Shown in pieces: positions 17,901-26,698 of a stretch of DNA of 64,000 nucleotides. Position 1 is the stretch's first letter. Each line of letters starts with the position of its first letter. The translations under genes and the position numbers were made by a program. The notes under the pieces were generated by a model. It was not told where the DNA came from. It did not search any database and saw only the letters and a list, made by a program, of their open reading frames with translations. This DNA is from Eubacterium sp. AF16-48 (GTDB lineage: Bacteria > Bacillota > Clostridia > Lachnospirales > Lachnospiraceae), in the NCBI RefSeq assembly GCF_003479405.1, contig NZ_QUHB01000007.1, positions 104,161 to 168,160 of the forward strand. Direction: 5' to 3'.

Positions 17901-17901
17901 T

Positions 17902-18075
17902 TTATTTACCTAATAACAAGTTTATTCCCTGTCGTATGGCTTCGCCTTTGGTTATATTGTTTTTCTTGCAATACTCTTGTAATGCCTGTTCCGTTTTAAT
18001 ATCTAAACGGACGCTAAACCTTATATCCTTTTTTACGTCAGCACTTGCTTTCGGTCTGCCGACTTTTTGTGACAC
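17902..18075 (-). CDS. Small ribbon-helix-helix (CopG-like) DNA-binding protein
   Basis: 57 residues with a GTG start preceded by AAGGAAG. After a basic N-terminus (VGRPKAS) comes a beta strand (DIRFSVRLD) and two helices (TEQALQEYCKKNN, KGEAIRQGINLLL), the MetJ/Arc/CopG fold. Such proteins often repress plasmid or element genes. It sits between the excisionase-like and integrase genes in the same direction, so control of element excision or Rep level is a reasonable inference. Confidence 0.75.
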   Translation of the reverse strand: MSQKVGRPKASADVKKDIRFSVRLDIKTEQALQEYCKKNNITKGEAIRQGINLLLGK

Positions 18076-18150
18076 TATCTTTTCACTTCCTTTCTATTTT
18101 TGTCACACCTATATTGTAATATTTGTCACGCAAAAATTCAACTATGAATT

Positions 18151-18342
18151 TTAATCAATGTATGTATCTAAAACTTTGCTTGCTGTCGGAATATCGATTC
18201 TTACGGATTTTCCAAAACGCTTTATTGCTCCTGTTCCGTCAAGCAAATTCATAAGGGTATTTCTTCCAAGTTTGTAATAATCACAAGCCTGTGGAACTGT
18301 TGCATATTTTTCTATTGTATCTGAATAACTGCCTTTTCGCAT
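18151..18342 (-). CDS. Excisionase-like / DUF6462-type small DNA-binding protein
   Basis: 63 residues from the ATG at 18342, which has AAGGAA 9 bases upstream. It has a winged-helix pattern: VPQACDYYKLGRNTLMNLLD, then KRFGKSVRIDIPTASKVLDTY, as in small excisionases next to Tn916-type integrases in Clostridia. Its role would be bending DNA to promote excision by Int. Because the neighbouring integrase is deleted it is probably a relic unless another integrase acts in trans. Confidence 0.75.
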   Translation of the reverse strand: MRKGSYSDTIEKYATVPQACDYYKLGRNTLMNLLDGTGAIKRFGKSVRIDIPTASKVLDTYID

Positions 18343-18373
18343 AAATAGCACTTCCTTTCAATCATATTAAATA

Positions 18374-19402
18374 TTATCGTAGCCTGTAAATTTTTATTTG
18401 TTTCAGTTCCTCATCTGATATGGCATGAAACTCTTCATCCCTATGCAGATATTTTTCAACAGAATCATATACGTCTAGCGTTCCATCTGCATGATAGTGG
18501 TGTACTTCATGAATCCTGCGTAGAAATGCCTGCCAAGATTCAGGACTGTTTTTTTGTACCTCTGAATACTGCATTTCCAAACTCCAATTAGATATTATGT
18601 AAACTCTGCTGTAGCAGGCAAATTTATTGCTGTACCTTGCAGGAAGTTCAATCGGATATATGTCACAGTAGTTGAGCATATCAGATATTTTTATACCCGA
18701 CCTAAATTCGTCGAAGGCAATTACTTCCTGCGTTCCATAACCATCAAAAGGATGTAAATAGTCACTGACCCTGTACACATTGGAATTGCCGTGTTCGTCT
18801 AATACCCCTCGGGTTTTGCCAGTGCCTGTTGCACCATAGATATATATCACTTTTAAATCCAATCGTCTTTCATTCTTGTATTTTTCCGTTAACAGCATAG
18901 TTCGGACTTTATCCAGTTTGTCAATGTTCAAGATATAATCATTATTTATAGCCAAAATTTCAGCGTTTGAGTATCCGTTTTTTATCATCTCATAGAGTTC
19001 TTCCATGTCGGCTTTTTTACCTCTTTGTGTGGGAATCTCTCCCCATTCCTCAAAAGTACCTTCAACGCTTGTTTCTGCCTTGTTTGTTTCTGCCCATTTT
19101 CCTGTTTTCTTAATATATTCAACATTAGATTGAGCAGAGCCTTTGGCAATTTCAATATGTGCTTCATCAAAATTTTTCTTCACTTTCGACCAACGAACTC
19201 TAGAAGAAAAGACAACATAGATATGCGTATGATACGTACCCTGTCCCCCGATTTCATCAGCCATACAGAAATACTTTAAAGTGGTAAAATTCATAATCAG
19301 TGTTTCTTTTATCTTTTCGTGAGTATAACCATATTCAACAGGGTTATTGATTGTAAGTTGAAAGGCATTTCTCTGCACATTCTTTATGTTTTCCTGTTGC
19401 AA
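18374..19402 (-). CDS. CRESS-type rolling-circle replication initiator (HUH endonuclease + SF3 helicase)
   Basis: 342 residues with a TTG start preceded by AAAGGAG. The HUH domain (about 1-110) has motif I (FQLTINN), motif II (THIYVVF with the paired His of YHTH) and motif III (VEYIKKTGKW, catalytic Tyr). The superfamily-3 helicase (about 180-300) has Walker A (GATGTGKT), Walker B (VIAFDEF) and motif C (YIISNW). Rep would nick the origin, stay bound to DNA and unwind. This fusion is typical of CRESS-DNA viruses and of bacterial pCRESS plasmids. Its integrase-module neighbours point to an integrated plasmid-like element. All motifs look intact. Confidence 0.88.
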   Translation of the reverse strand: MQQENIKNVQRNAFQLTINNPVEYGYTHEKIKETLIMNFTTLKYFCMADEIGGQGTYHTHIYVVFSSRVRWSKVKKNFDEAHIEIAKGSAQSNVEYIKKTGKWAETNKAETSVEGTFEEWGEIPTQRGKKADMEELYEMIKNGYSNAEILAINNDYILNIDKLDKVRTMLLTEKYKNERRLDLKVIYIYGATGTGKTRGVLDEHGNSNVYRVSDYLHPFDGYGTQEVIAFDEFRSGIKISDMLNYCDIYPIELPARYSNKFACYSRVYIISNWSLEMQYSEVQKNSPESWQAFLRRIHEVHHYHADGTLDVYDSVEKYLHRDEEFHAISDEELKQIKIYRLR

Positions 19403-19593
19403 TTTTTATCAACTCCTTTCCTTACATATAAACTAACACATTACTTCGTTTATTCAAATTTCAATGCTCACCCCTAAAAGTAGGAGAGTACAAAGCTTAT
19501 TTTGTTCGATTTGTTCATTTGGTGCGAACAGGAATTTTGAACCTTAAAACCCTTCATTTATGGGGATTTTATTAATGATTTTATTTGTTTGTG
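19403..19593. other. Rep upstream region and element border
   Basis: No gene seen. A GTTCG/CGAAC inverted repeat with a 16-base loop occurs near 19504-19529 and could be part of a replication origin; this is speculative. The region ends where phenylacetate-CoA ligase coding sequence begins. Confidence 0.35.
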
Positions 19594-20055
19594 CATGGCA
19601 CGGTAGTATTTACCAGTTTTGCTAAGGAAGCTTTTCCTATTATCAGATATCGTACAAAGGACATTACATATATCACAAGAGAGAAATGTAAATGTGGCAG
19701 AACTCACGCACGTATTCACAGACTTATGGGACGTTCAGATGACATGCTTATTATCAAGGGTGTTAATGTTTATCCTTCACAGGTTGAAGAAGTTCTTATT
19801 AAACACGGTATGCCTGCTAACTATCAGCTTATTGTTGACCGTGTAAATAACAGCGACACAATGGAAGTTTTAGTTGAGATGACACCTGAAATGTTTTCTG
19901 ATACAGTTAGCTCAATTGAATCCAAGGAGAAAGAAATTGTTGCTGCTCTTAAGAGCATGCTTGGCATTTATGCTAAAGTTAAATTGGTTGAACCAAAGTC
20001 AATTACACGTTCAGAAGGAAAAGCTGTCCGTGTTATAGATAAACGTAAAATTTAA
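19594..20055 (+). pseudogene. Phenylacetate-CoA ligase, 3' fragment only
   Basis: About 154 residues matching the C-terminal third of PaaK-type adenylate-forming ligases: GTVVFTSFAKEAFPIIRYRT, the zinc-like CKCG motif, DDMLIIKGVNVYPSQVEE and the catalytic-Lys tail (RSEGKAVRVIDKRK). The AMP-binding N-terminal two thirds are absent, and homology stops abruptly near 19594 next to the Rep element. The only upstream start, TTG at 19585, is artefactual. The fragment is in frame and co-directional with the ACT-domain gene 12 bases downstream, its usual partner. The missing half is not in this window. Confidence 0.88.
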
Positions 20056-20067
20056 GGAGGTTTTTAT

Positions 20068-20505
20068 ATGTATATTCATCAGATTTCAGTGTTCGTTGAA
20101 AACAAGCCGGGTAACATTGCAAACTTTACCAATTTTCTGGCTGAACACAAAATAGACATGCGAGCATTCCAGATTGCTGATTCAAGCGATTTTGGTATTA
20201 TTCGTATTATTGTAGACGATTCTTTTAACACTCTTACTTTATTAAGAGACCATAATTGGGTATGTAATCTTGCACACGTCATTGGCGTAAAGCTTCCGGA
20301 CGAGCCGGGTTCAATGTCTAAGGCAATGAATGTTATTGCTGCCAACGGATACAGCGTTGATTATGTTTATGCCTTCCTTGCAAGAGGCACAGACGATGCC
20401 CTTATGGTATTCCGTGTTAAGGACGAATACACAGACAAAGTCGCTTCATTATTGGTTAAGAACGGAATGAAAACTGTTGACCAGGAAGATTTGACTAAGA
20501 TGTAG
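20068..20505 (+). CDS. Tandem ACT-domain protein
   Basis: 145 residues with AAGGAGG before the ATG. Two ACT domains (about 3-68 and 70-140) begin HQISVFVENKPGNIANFTNF and GVKLPDEPGSMSKAMNVIA. In Clostridia this small protein is regularly encoded directly after phenylacetate/aryl-CoA ligase, where it probably binds an amino acid or aryl acid as a regulator. Here the ligase partner is truncated. A good terminator follows. Confidence 0.88.
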   Translation: MYIHQISVFVENKPGNIANFTNFLAEHKIDMRAFQIADSSDFGIIRIIVDDSFNTLTLLRDHNWVCNLAHVIGVKLPDEPGSMSKAMNVIAANGYSVDYVYAFLARGTDDALMVFRVKDEYTDKVASLLVKNGMKTVDQEDLTKM

Positions 20506-20527
20506 TTTAGACGTTGATATTATTATT

Positions 20528-20561
20528 GAGCTAAACGGCAAATGCCATTTAGCTCTTTTTT
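20528..20561 (+). terminator. Rho-independent terminator
   Basis: Stem GAGCTAAA plus GGCA pairs with TGCC plus TTTAGCTC, and TTTTTT follows. It ends the ligase/ACT transcript. Confidence 0.9.
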
Positions 20562-20579
20562 CGTAGCATTATAGCAATA

Positions 20580-20616
20580 CAAAAAGCGCCCCTCTACCTA
20601 AAGGAACAGGGCGACT
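20580..20616 (-). terminator. Minus-strand terminator; left copy of a short direct repeat
   Basis: On the minus strand CGCCC pairs with GGGCG around a 17-base loop, followed by CTTTTTG. On the plus strand 20580-20597 reads CAAAAAGCGCCCCTCTAC, nearly the same as 26699-26714. Confidence 0.55.
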
Positions 20617-20699
20617 GCTACGGTTACCAGTTTTCCAAACCGCTCCATTGACAAAATTCTAAACTACAATTTTTCGACAGATGCGCCTGAAGAAAGCTA

Positions 20700-20730
20700 A
20701 ACCCGACGATCACAAGACCGTCGGGTTTTT
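20700..20730 (+). terminator. Hairpin CCCGACG/CGTCGGG with T-run
   Basis: 9-bp stem AACCCGACG / CGTCGGGTT with a 10-base loop, then TTTTT on the plus strand. It lies at the left edge of the G+C-richer island and may act in both directions. Confidence 0.7.
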
Positions 20731-20801
20731 CGTTTTCTCACTATGTATTTACTTTATTTTTACATTTGTTCCGTCCAGGGATTTGTTTTATTTCGGAAGT
20801 T

Positions 20802-22544
20802 TTACTTCGCTCTGATCACTTTTTTAATCTGCGGTCCCTGACCATTGCTCTTATTTAATCCTGTATTCATATAAATGTTCAGCTTCTTACCAGTCTGTGC
20901 TCCCTTTGGCAGCCATACAGTGTAGCTTTTCTTATTGCCTTTTATCCATGTATCACCAATCCTCATACCGCCGATCTTCGGAACTTTCTTCTTCAATGTT
21001 ACTTTTACTTTATATTTTGTCCATGTGTACGGTTTGTGGTAAATCGGTGGGTACCAGTAATCTCCACTCCAGTGTCCTGGAGATGTCCAGCCTCTTACTT
21101 TCACCTTTTTCTTCTGTACAATCTTAATAGACTTCACAGCCGGTTTTACTGCCGAACCAGTCTTCAATGTCACTACGTCAGACGGTGTACCGGTTGCTCC
21201 ATTCGCATAAGCCTGCGTACGGAACTTATAAGTTGTCAACGGCTTCAGATTCTTTACTATAGTTGCTTTATAACAATTATAATCTTTCACCGTTTTTACA
21301 GTTGTCCACTTACCACCTTTGTAAATCTGAATTCTAGCATTTGTCCCCATCATCTTCGTGGATCCTACGGTTACTTTTGCATAATTATGATAAGTCACTA
21401 CTGTAGGTTTTTTTAATTTCTCTACCGGTACATAAAGATTTGTTGTATAAGTCTTTCCATTCTTTGTTTTGAAGGTAAGCCAACTCTGTCTACCAGCTTT
21501 AATATTATAGATTGGAACTTCGCCATGAGCAACCTTGTTGCTGTTATAGTTCCATGTCTTTCCAGAAATATGATCGTATACTTCTACGATTTTATCATCG
21601 GAATTTGCAGGTACCGTCTCTGCAACGACTTTTATGTTTCCTAACTGTGATTTCTTTACTTCTTGATGAGAACATTTAATCTTCTCAGCCGAAATATAGT
21701 TATGTCCATTCAGATTAAAATCAAAAATTGCCGGGTAATAAGCACCCTTGCTAGTAGATATGCATACATAATATATTCCACGCGTTAGTACCTTTGCTCC
21801 AGGCTCCCACGCCTCTTTGCCATTGTATTGTGAGGATCCTTCGCTATAGATTTGATTATTATTAGAGTCATAGACACGAATGAACGTACGATTCTGTCCG
21901 AAATAAGTTGCTCTTTCTGTGTTAACAAGGTGGAAGCTTGGATCAATCACTGCTTTGTCTGCAACATTAAACTTGTACCAACGTTCATCTGTTCCCGTTC
22001 CTGTCAGACCTTCATAAAGACTGTACGGATGTCCGGATAACGGAATCTCATATGCTGTATCTTTTGTAAGACCAATCTCGTCTTCTTTGAATCCGATTTT
22101 TTGATCAATGAATTCTGCGGTGATAGTAATATCCGTATAAGCTGCTGCATTTCTTGTAAATTCCACTTCACAGGCCTTTTCTACCCACTGACACGGATAT
22201 AAATAAAGTACATTTGCATCCTTTACTGCTGTAGCCATACGGCTGGCAACTTCATGACCGCCTATCCATAATTTCGTATGGTAATTCCGCATAGGAATAT
22301 TGTGCGAAAATGTTACTTTCATCGGCCTCTGTGTATTATTTGTTACTTCAATATGCTGTTCAAGCCCATCTGTTCTCTCAAATTGTACTATTTGTGATCC
22401 TTCAGATTTAAATTCCACTGAGTGCGTAACAGATTCCGCTTTCACTCCAATATCAGTTGTGAACCAGCCACCTACAACCAGGGTGCATAGCAGCAATCCC
22501 TTCAGTAAATAGTTACCTATTCGTTTCGACTTTAATTTCCTCAT
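20802..22544 (-). CDS. Large secreted surface protein with fibronectin-III-like region
   Basis: 580 residues with a signal peptide (about 1-36, ending VKA). The N-terminal half holds beta-rich domains, including a region resembling pre-peptidase C-terminal domains (about 155-290, with RWYKFNVADKA and RTFIRVYDSN). A fibronectin-III-like module follows (about 380-470, with TTYKFRTQAYANG). The basic C-terminus is rich in Lys, Trp and Tyr (SGDYWYPPIYHKPY). No sortase motif or TM anchor. Base composition is richer in G+C than the core genes. It is 184 bases downstream of a two-component system on the same strand and is a plausible target. Confidence 0.72.
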   Translation of the reverse strand: MRKLKSKRIGNYLLKGLLLCTLVVGGWFTTDIGVKAESVTHSVEFKSEGSQIVQFERTDGLEQHIEVTNNTQRPMKVTFSHNIPMRNYHTKLWIGGHEVASRMATAVKDANVLYLYPCQWVEKACEVEFTRNAAAYTDITITAEFIDQKIGFKEDEIGLTKDTAYEIPLSGHPYSLYEGLTGTGTDERWYKFNVADKAVIDPSFHLVNTERATYFGQNRTFIRVYDSNNNQIYSEGSSQYNGKEAWEPGAKVLTRGIYYVCISTSKGAYYPAIFDFNLNGHNYISAEKIKCSHQEVKKSQLGNIKVVAETVPANSDDKIVEVYDHISGKTWNYNSNKVAHGEVPIYNIKAGRQSWLTFKTKNGKTYTTNLYVPVEKLKKPTVVTYHNYAKVTVGSTKMMGTNARIQIYKGGKWTTVKTVKDYNCYKATIVKNLKPLTTYKFRTQAYANGATGTPSDVVTLKTGSAVKPAVKSIKIVQKKKVKVRGWTSPGHWSGDYWYPPIYHKPYTWTKYKVKVTLKKKVPKIGGMRIGDTWIKGNKKSYTVWLPKGAQTGKKLNIYMNTGLNKSNGQGPQIKKVIRAK

Positions 22545-22728
22545 AACTTGTCCCTCCTTCTTATCTTCTTTTAATAAGTTCCAGAATATCTTTTAAAAAC
22601 GACACGATTTTTCTAGTTAAAGTATAACAAATGCATTCGTTTTTTACCCTGTACTCAAGGACAGGTTTTCGTTATTTTACTGAGAATTTCAATATGTAAA
22701 CAAATATTTTCTGAACAAAGTGCGAATA

Positions 22729-23367
22729 TTATTGAATTTTTTCCGGGCTACTCGGAATGATAAAGTTTTTATTTGTCACTGCGATTGCCAGCCGCGTCTT
22801 ATTGGCATAACCGGTTTTTGACAAAATATTAGAGACATGGTATTTCACCGTCCTTACGGAAATGTTCATCCGCTCTGCGATCTCGCTGTACTCAAGCCCA
22901 TCGCACACAAAGCGAAGCACTTCTATCTCTTTATTGGTAAATTCTGAACTATCCGCGAGACCAAGCTGTACGCTCGGTGTTTTATCTGGAAATACACTTT
23001 CCCCGTCCATCGTCCGATTGATCACATCAATCAATCGTTCAGGGCTAATATCCTTATACCAGAAGCTGTCTACTTTCGCCTCTCTTGCCCGCTGCAAATA
23101 TCCGACTTCCACCATGGAAGTTACGATAATGATTTTTATATTTGGAAACTCTGCCTTTATTTCTGCTGCCGCTTCGATCCCATCTTTATTTCCGGCTGTG
23201 CATACGTCCATCAACACAAGGTCGATCCGCTGTCTTCTACATATAGCAAGGGCGACATCCGCCCCATTTACGCTTGCCGCAAACTCATAATTATTGCTCT
23301 CTGAGATGACCCTCTCCATATTTTCACGGGGCATTCTCTGATCCTCTACAATTAATACCTGTTTCAT
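22729..23367 (-). CDS. NarL/LuxR-family response regulator
   Basis: 212 residues. The receiver (about 1-120) has the acidic pair in VEDQRM, phospho-acceptor Asp in LVLMDVCTAG, and Lys in WYKDIS. A LuxR-type helix-turn-helix follows (about 145-205; TNKEIEVLRFVCDGL, RTVKYHVSNILSKTG). The ATG overlaps the kinase stop by 4 bases (ATGA), indicating translational coupling. It should be activated by the HisKA_3 kinase immediately upstream. Composition is G+C-richer than flanking core genes, suggesting transfer. Confidence 0.93.
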   Translation of the reverse strand: MKQVLIVEDQRMPRENMERVISESNNYEFAASVNGADVALAICRRQRIDLVLMDVCTAGNKDGIEAAAEIKAEFPNIKIIIVTSMVEVGYLQRAREAKVDSFWYKDISPERLIDVINRTMDGESVFPDKTPSVQLGLADSSEFTNKEIEVLRFVCDGLEYSEIAERMNISVRTVKYHVSNILSKTGYANKTRLAIAVTNKNFIIPSSPEKIQ

Positions 23368-24605
23368 GCTCTCTCCTCTTGAAATGTAATCGTCAACGCA
23401 AAGTACGGAAATGACTGTATTCGCATTTCTCCACCATAGTCAAATACATGTCGGGAAATATTATACAATCCGCCTTTTGGAACGATCTCTTTATCCGGCG
23501 CTGCTCCATTATTTGTGATGCAAATGCTGTATTGATGATTTTCATTTTGCATCTTGATGGAGAGCTCTGTCGCACCGGCATGGCAGACGCCATTTGTCAG
23601 GCACTCGCGCATTGCAAGGATGCAGATACTAGCCAGTTCCTCTGACTCCGACAAATCTCCCACACACACCACTTCTACGCCAAGTGTCTTTGCATCCTGC
23701 AGAAATCTTTCAAAATCGCCTTCTTCCAGCGGATATTGGTTGTCGTTCCAGATTGCATTTACGGCGTGGCGAAATAAGCGCACCGCCTCTTTATCATCTG
23801 CATTCTCCTGTGTCAGACTCTGTCGGATCGCAGTCAGTCCGGCTCCCATCTGATCGTGAAGCTTTGTCTTTGCCGCAAGTACTTCTCGTTCACGTGTCAA
23901 GATTAACACATTATCCGACAGATAGCGGAGTTCTTTTGCTATTTCTTTTAACTGTTCGGTCTGCTTTGTCAGATTTATTTTTTCTTCATATTTTTTTGTA
24001 ATATCCAGGAAAATAGCTTCTGTATAAGCCTTTCCTTTCCGGTCTGTCACTTCATTTTCCCGATAGCTCCATGCCTTCCCGTCAGGAAAAAGGTAGATTT
24101 CTTTGTTGTTAATCCGGCTCACGCCATAACGCTCACACAGGCACAGTGCCTCTTTTAATTCCTCTTGCTTTTGCAAATCTCTGTGAGCGATTGTTTGAAA
24201 TAGGCGATACATCTGTTCATTGCAAAGTTTCACATATCCATCTTCTGTAAAATAACAGATTCCAATGGGCAATACATTCATCGCCTCTTTAATAGAATTC
24301 TGTCGGATTTTTTCTTTTCTTGTACGATGCAGCCAAAATCCTTCCCAGATAAGCAATCCATCGATCACACCGACGATGCACCACCAAATCCACAGTGAGA
24401 CATCCGGCATTTGAAAATAAGCTGGTTTTCCTCGCTCTGCCTCGTAAGAATAGGCCAATGCATTTACAAGAAGAAACAAAAATACGAAGATTGCGATATT
24501 CATATGCCACTTTCGATTGTCGATCTTCATATCGTGGAAAACAAGAAGCAAGATCAAACTCGCCACGAGACTTAATAATATTGCCAGCATCAAAAATGTC
24601 TGCAT
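23364..24605 (-). CDS. NarL-type sensor histidine kinase (HisKA_3) with PAS domain
   Basis: 413 residues with two or three N-terminal TM helices (about 1-85) and a PAS-like domain (about 100-195). The HisKA_3 dimerisation helix carries the phospho-His in KLHDQMGAGLTAIRQSL. The DesK/NarX-type ATPase domain has CLTNGVCHAGATEL as N box, ITNNGAAP as G1, and a short Gly-rich lid. It pairs with the LuxR-type regulator. It starts one base into the end of the upstream 7TM sensor gene (TAATG), so all three genes are coupled. Confidence 0.88.
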   Translation of the reverse strand: MQTFLMLAILLSLVASLILLLVFHDMKIDNRKWHMNIAIFVFLFLLVNALAYSYEAERGKPAYFQMPDVSLWIWWCIVGVIDGLLIWEGFWLHRTRKEKIRQNSIKEAMNVLPIGICYFTEDGYVKLCNEQMYRLFQTIAHRDLQKQEELKEALCLCERYGVSRINNKEIYLFPDGKAWSYRENEVTDRKGKAYTEAIFLDITKKYEEKINLTKQTEQLKEIAKELRYLSDNVLILTREREVLAAKTKLHDQMGAGLTAIRQSLTQENADDKEAVRLFRHAVNAIWNDNQYPLEEGDFERFLQDAKTLGVEVVCVGDLSESEELASICILAMRECLTNGVCHAGATELSIKMQNENHQYSICITNNGAAPDKEIVPKGGLYNISRHVFDYGGEMRIQSFPYFALTITFQEERA

Positions 24606-26260
24606 TACGATTCACCTGCCTTTTCCACTGTAAATACAAATCGCCATATGCCATCTTCGCATGTGCAGGACTGTGCCATTTCTGAAAAACAGGCAAGATC
24701 GGTCTCGCTTTCGATCTCCATACAGAATAGAATATCTTCACTCTGACTGCGGAGCTTTATCCACACCGAAGCGCAGCTGTCTACACATTTTTCCACTACA
24801 TTTTCAAAAAATTGATACATAACAACAGCATCTCTTACATAGATTTTCTCCCCTTCCGGGAATGAGCATGCGCAGTCAATATCTAACAATCGTAAACTGG
24901 AAAAGGATTCCTCTATACAGGCTTCCAGCTCGACGACGTCTGATACTTTTGATCTTTCTTCGATAAACTCTAGATTTCCGCGTCTTTTTATATATGTTCC
25001 AATGAGGCTGATTTTCACTAAAAGGATACGGCTTTTCTCCAGCTCTTCTTCCTCTTCGTAACGATTGAGCAATTCATTTAAAAGATTGATCTGTTTGGCA
25101 GTCTGTGTCTGCAGTTTGTCGAATAAGCGGTTTTTCTCACGCAGCATATTGATGGCTGCCTTCGTCTGATAATTTTCCTGCTCGATACAGTTACTTTCTT
25201 CGATCGTCTTTCTATTTTCTTCCATTCTCTCAAGAAGCTTAATAATGTCTTCCATATCTTCCTGCCAGAGAACATGACCGCCACGAATTGTTCGATTCTG
25301 GATCCGCGTCTTTTTATCGATCACCACATCCTTCTCCACCGCATCCTTCATCGTCTTTTTCGATAATGGCATTGCATTCGCAGACGCATAACAAACGTTG
25401 TAATTCTGATCCGTAATCTGAGCACCCAATGTACAGACTTCAAACAGTTGATCGTACCCAGTATTTGTCTGGATCAATCCGCAGCGCACACAGCTTTCCA
25501 GTATTCCAACGAAAAACAGACATAAGACAGCGGTAATGTCTCCGCCAATTTCCTGTACCCACGCCACACCGCTTATGAAGAGCACTGCATAGAGAACTGC
25601 AGCGCCGATCCCAAAAAGGGGAAGGTATTTCTTTTTCTGTGAATGCCTGCACTTGTAAATCATCAGAACAAAAGCAGTTAGAGCGCAGACTACTTCCCAA
25701 ACCAACACCACATAATAGCCCCATCCGTATGTGTAATGACTATCTGACCACGCAGACCCTACCGGAAAAGAAAATACAAGCTGGTGCAAATCATTGGACA
25801 GCACAAGCAGAACTAAGACAGCTGTTGGAATATATACTCCTTTTAACCATTTAGGCAACCGATATTCTTCCGACTTTCCGAGAAAGAATGCTGCCTGCAA
25901 TACTGCTACAGGAATGAACAACATCGGTATGTAATAGCTGTACCACAAGTAACGCGCGATCTGGTTATCCATTGTGAAAAAATATTTTGTCGTGCGCACA
26001 ACAAACCAGAATATGATCAATTCTGCTATAAAAATCAATACATTCCGCACCGATTTCTGAATAACTCTTTTATAAATACTGATGCCCCATCCGATATATA
26101 CTCCAACGTAGATCATTGTCCGCAGCATACCACATATAATGCGGAGCGAACTTATTTTTCCTAATCTGCGACAGAGCAATGCCGCGAGCATACATAGCAA
26201 AAAGAGCTGGATATTCAACTGTTCTCTGGATTCGTTTTTCTTTTTCATTAGCGTATTCAA
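24605..26260 (-). CDS. Seven-TM sensor protein with degenerate kinase module
   Basis: 551 residues with a TTG start; AAAGGA lies 6 bases upstream and the next ATG is too far away. About seven or eight TM helices (about 17-255) resemble the histidine-kinase N-terminal 7TM region. Then come a short PAS-like segment, a coiled coil (about 340-400) and a C-terminal region shaped like an ATPase domain. It has no phospho-His box, and the N and G boxes are not recognisable (FENVVEKCVDSCASVWIKL). It probably senses a ligand and controls the adjoining kinase rather than phosphorylating itself. Confidence 0.7.
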   Translation of the reverse strand: MNTLMKKKNESREQLNIQLFLLCMLAALLCRRLGKISSLRIICGMLRTMIYVGVYIGWGISIYKRVIQKSVRNVLIFIAELIIFWFVVRTTKYFFTMDNQIARYLWYSYYIPMLFIPVAVLQAAFFLGKSEEYRLPKWLKGVYIPTAVLVLLVLSNDLHQLVFSFPVGSAWSDSHYTYGWGYYVVLVWEVVCALTAFVLMIYKCRHSQKKKYLPLFGIGAAVLYAVLFISGVAWVQEIGGDITAVLCLFFVGILESCVRCGLIQTNTGYDQLFEVCTLGAQITDQNYNVCYASANAMPLSKKTMKDAVEKDVVIDKKTRIQNRTIRGGHVLWQEDMEDIIKLLERMEENRKTIEESNCIEQENYQTKAAINMLREKNRLFDKLQTQTAKQINLLNELLNRYEEEEELEKSRILLVKISLIGTYIKRRGNLEFIEERSKVSDVVELEACIEESFSSLRLLDIDCACSFPEGEKIYVRDAVVMYQFFENVVEKCVDSCASVWIKLRSQSEDILFCMEIESETDLACFSEMAQSCTCEDGIWRFVFTVEKAGES

Positions 26261-26278
26261 ATGTATTCCTTTACTGTA

Positions 26279-26617
26279 TTATTCTATATTTTCTATCACT
26301 TCTATCTTACTATATTTGCACAGTTTCGACCATATGATAACGCATTTTATACCATCGCCATAACTACTGTTGACACGCTTCGACTTGTAACCGTTTCGAT
26401 AATCATCGGATTCTGAACGTTGTGATTTTGAATACCCCAAATGGTCATCCATTTCAGCTTCCATCATTTCCTTGATTGTACCTCCAAGAAGATCTTTTAA
26501 TGCATCCTGGATGTCTTCAGCTGTCTGGATGTCATATTCATCCAATAGCTGGTGGATGATGGCACGTTTGCCATCGGTCATTTGTACCTTGTGTACTTTT
26601 TTTCTTTCTCTTGCCAT
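26279..26617 (-). pseudogene. IS256-family transposase, N-terminal remnant
   Basis: The first 87 or so residues match the start of IS256/Mutator transposases (KDLLGGTIKEMMEAEMDDHL, YRNGYKSKRVNSSYG). Homology stops near 26356, before the catalytic DDE residues, and the rest of the frame runs into the promoter region of the 7TM sensor gene. Full proteins are about 400 residues, so it is inactive. It marks the right edge of the G+C-richer island. Confidence 0.9.
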
Positions 26618-26698
26618 AATTAAGGCATCCTATAATAAATTTTATCATAGAAGGCCTATTAATTATATTTAAATATTAAATTTACAGAAAAACTTTCA

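Noticed and set aside
22862..23290. 142-codon plus-strand frame opposite the LuxR-type regulator
   Set aside because: Antisense shadow of a well-supported response regulator; no independent signals.
24289..24741. 150-codon alternative minus-strand frame across the kinase/sensor junction
   Set aside because: Out of frame with both recognised proteins and without domain features.
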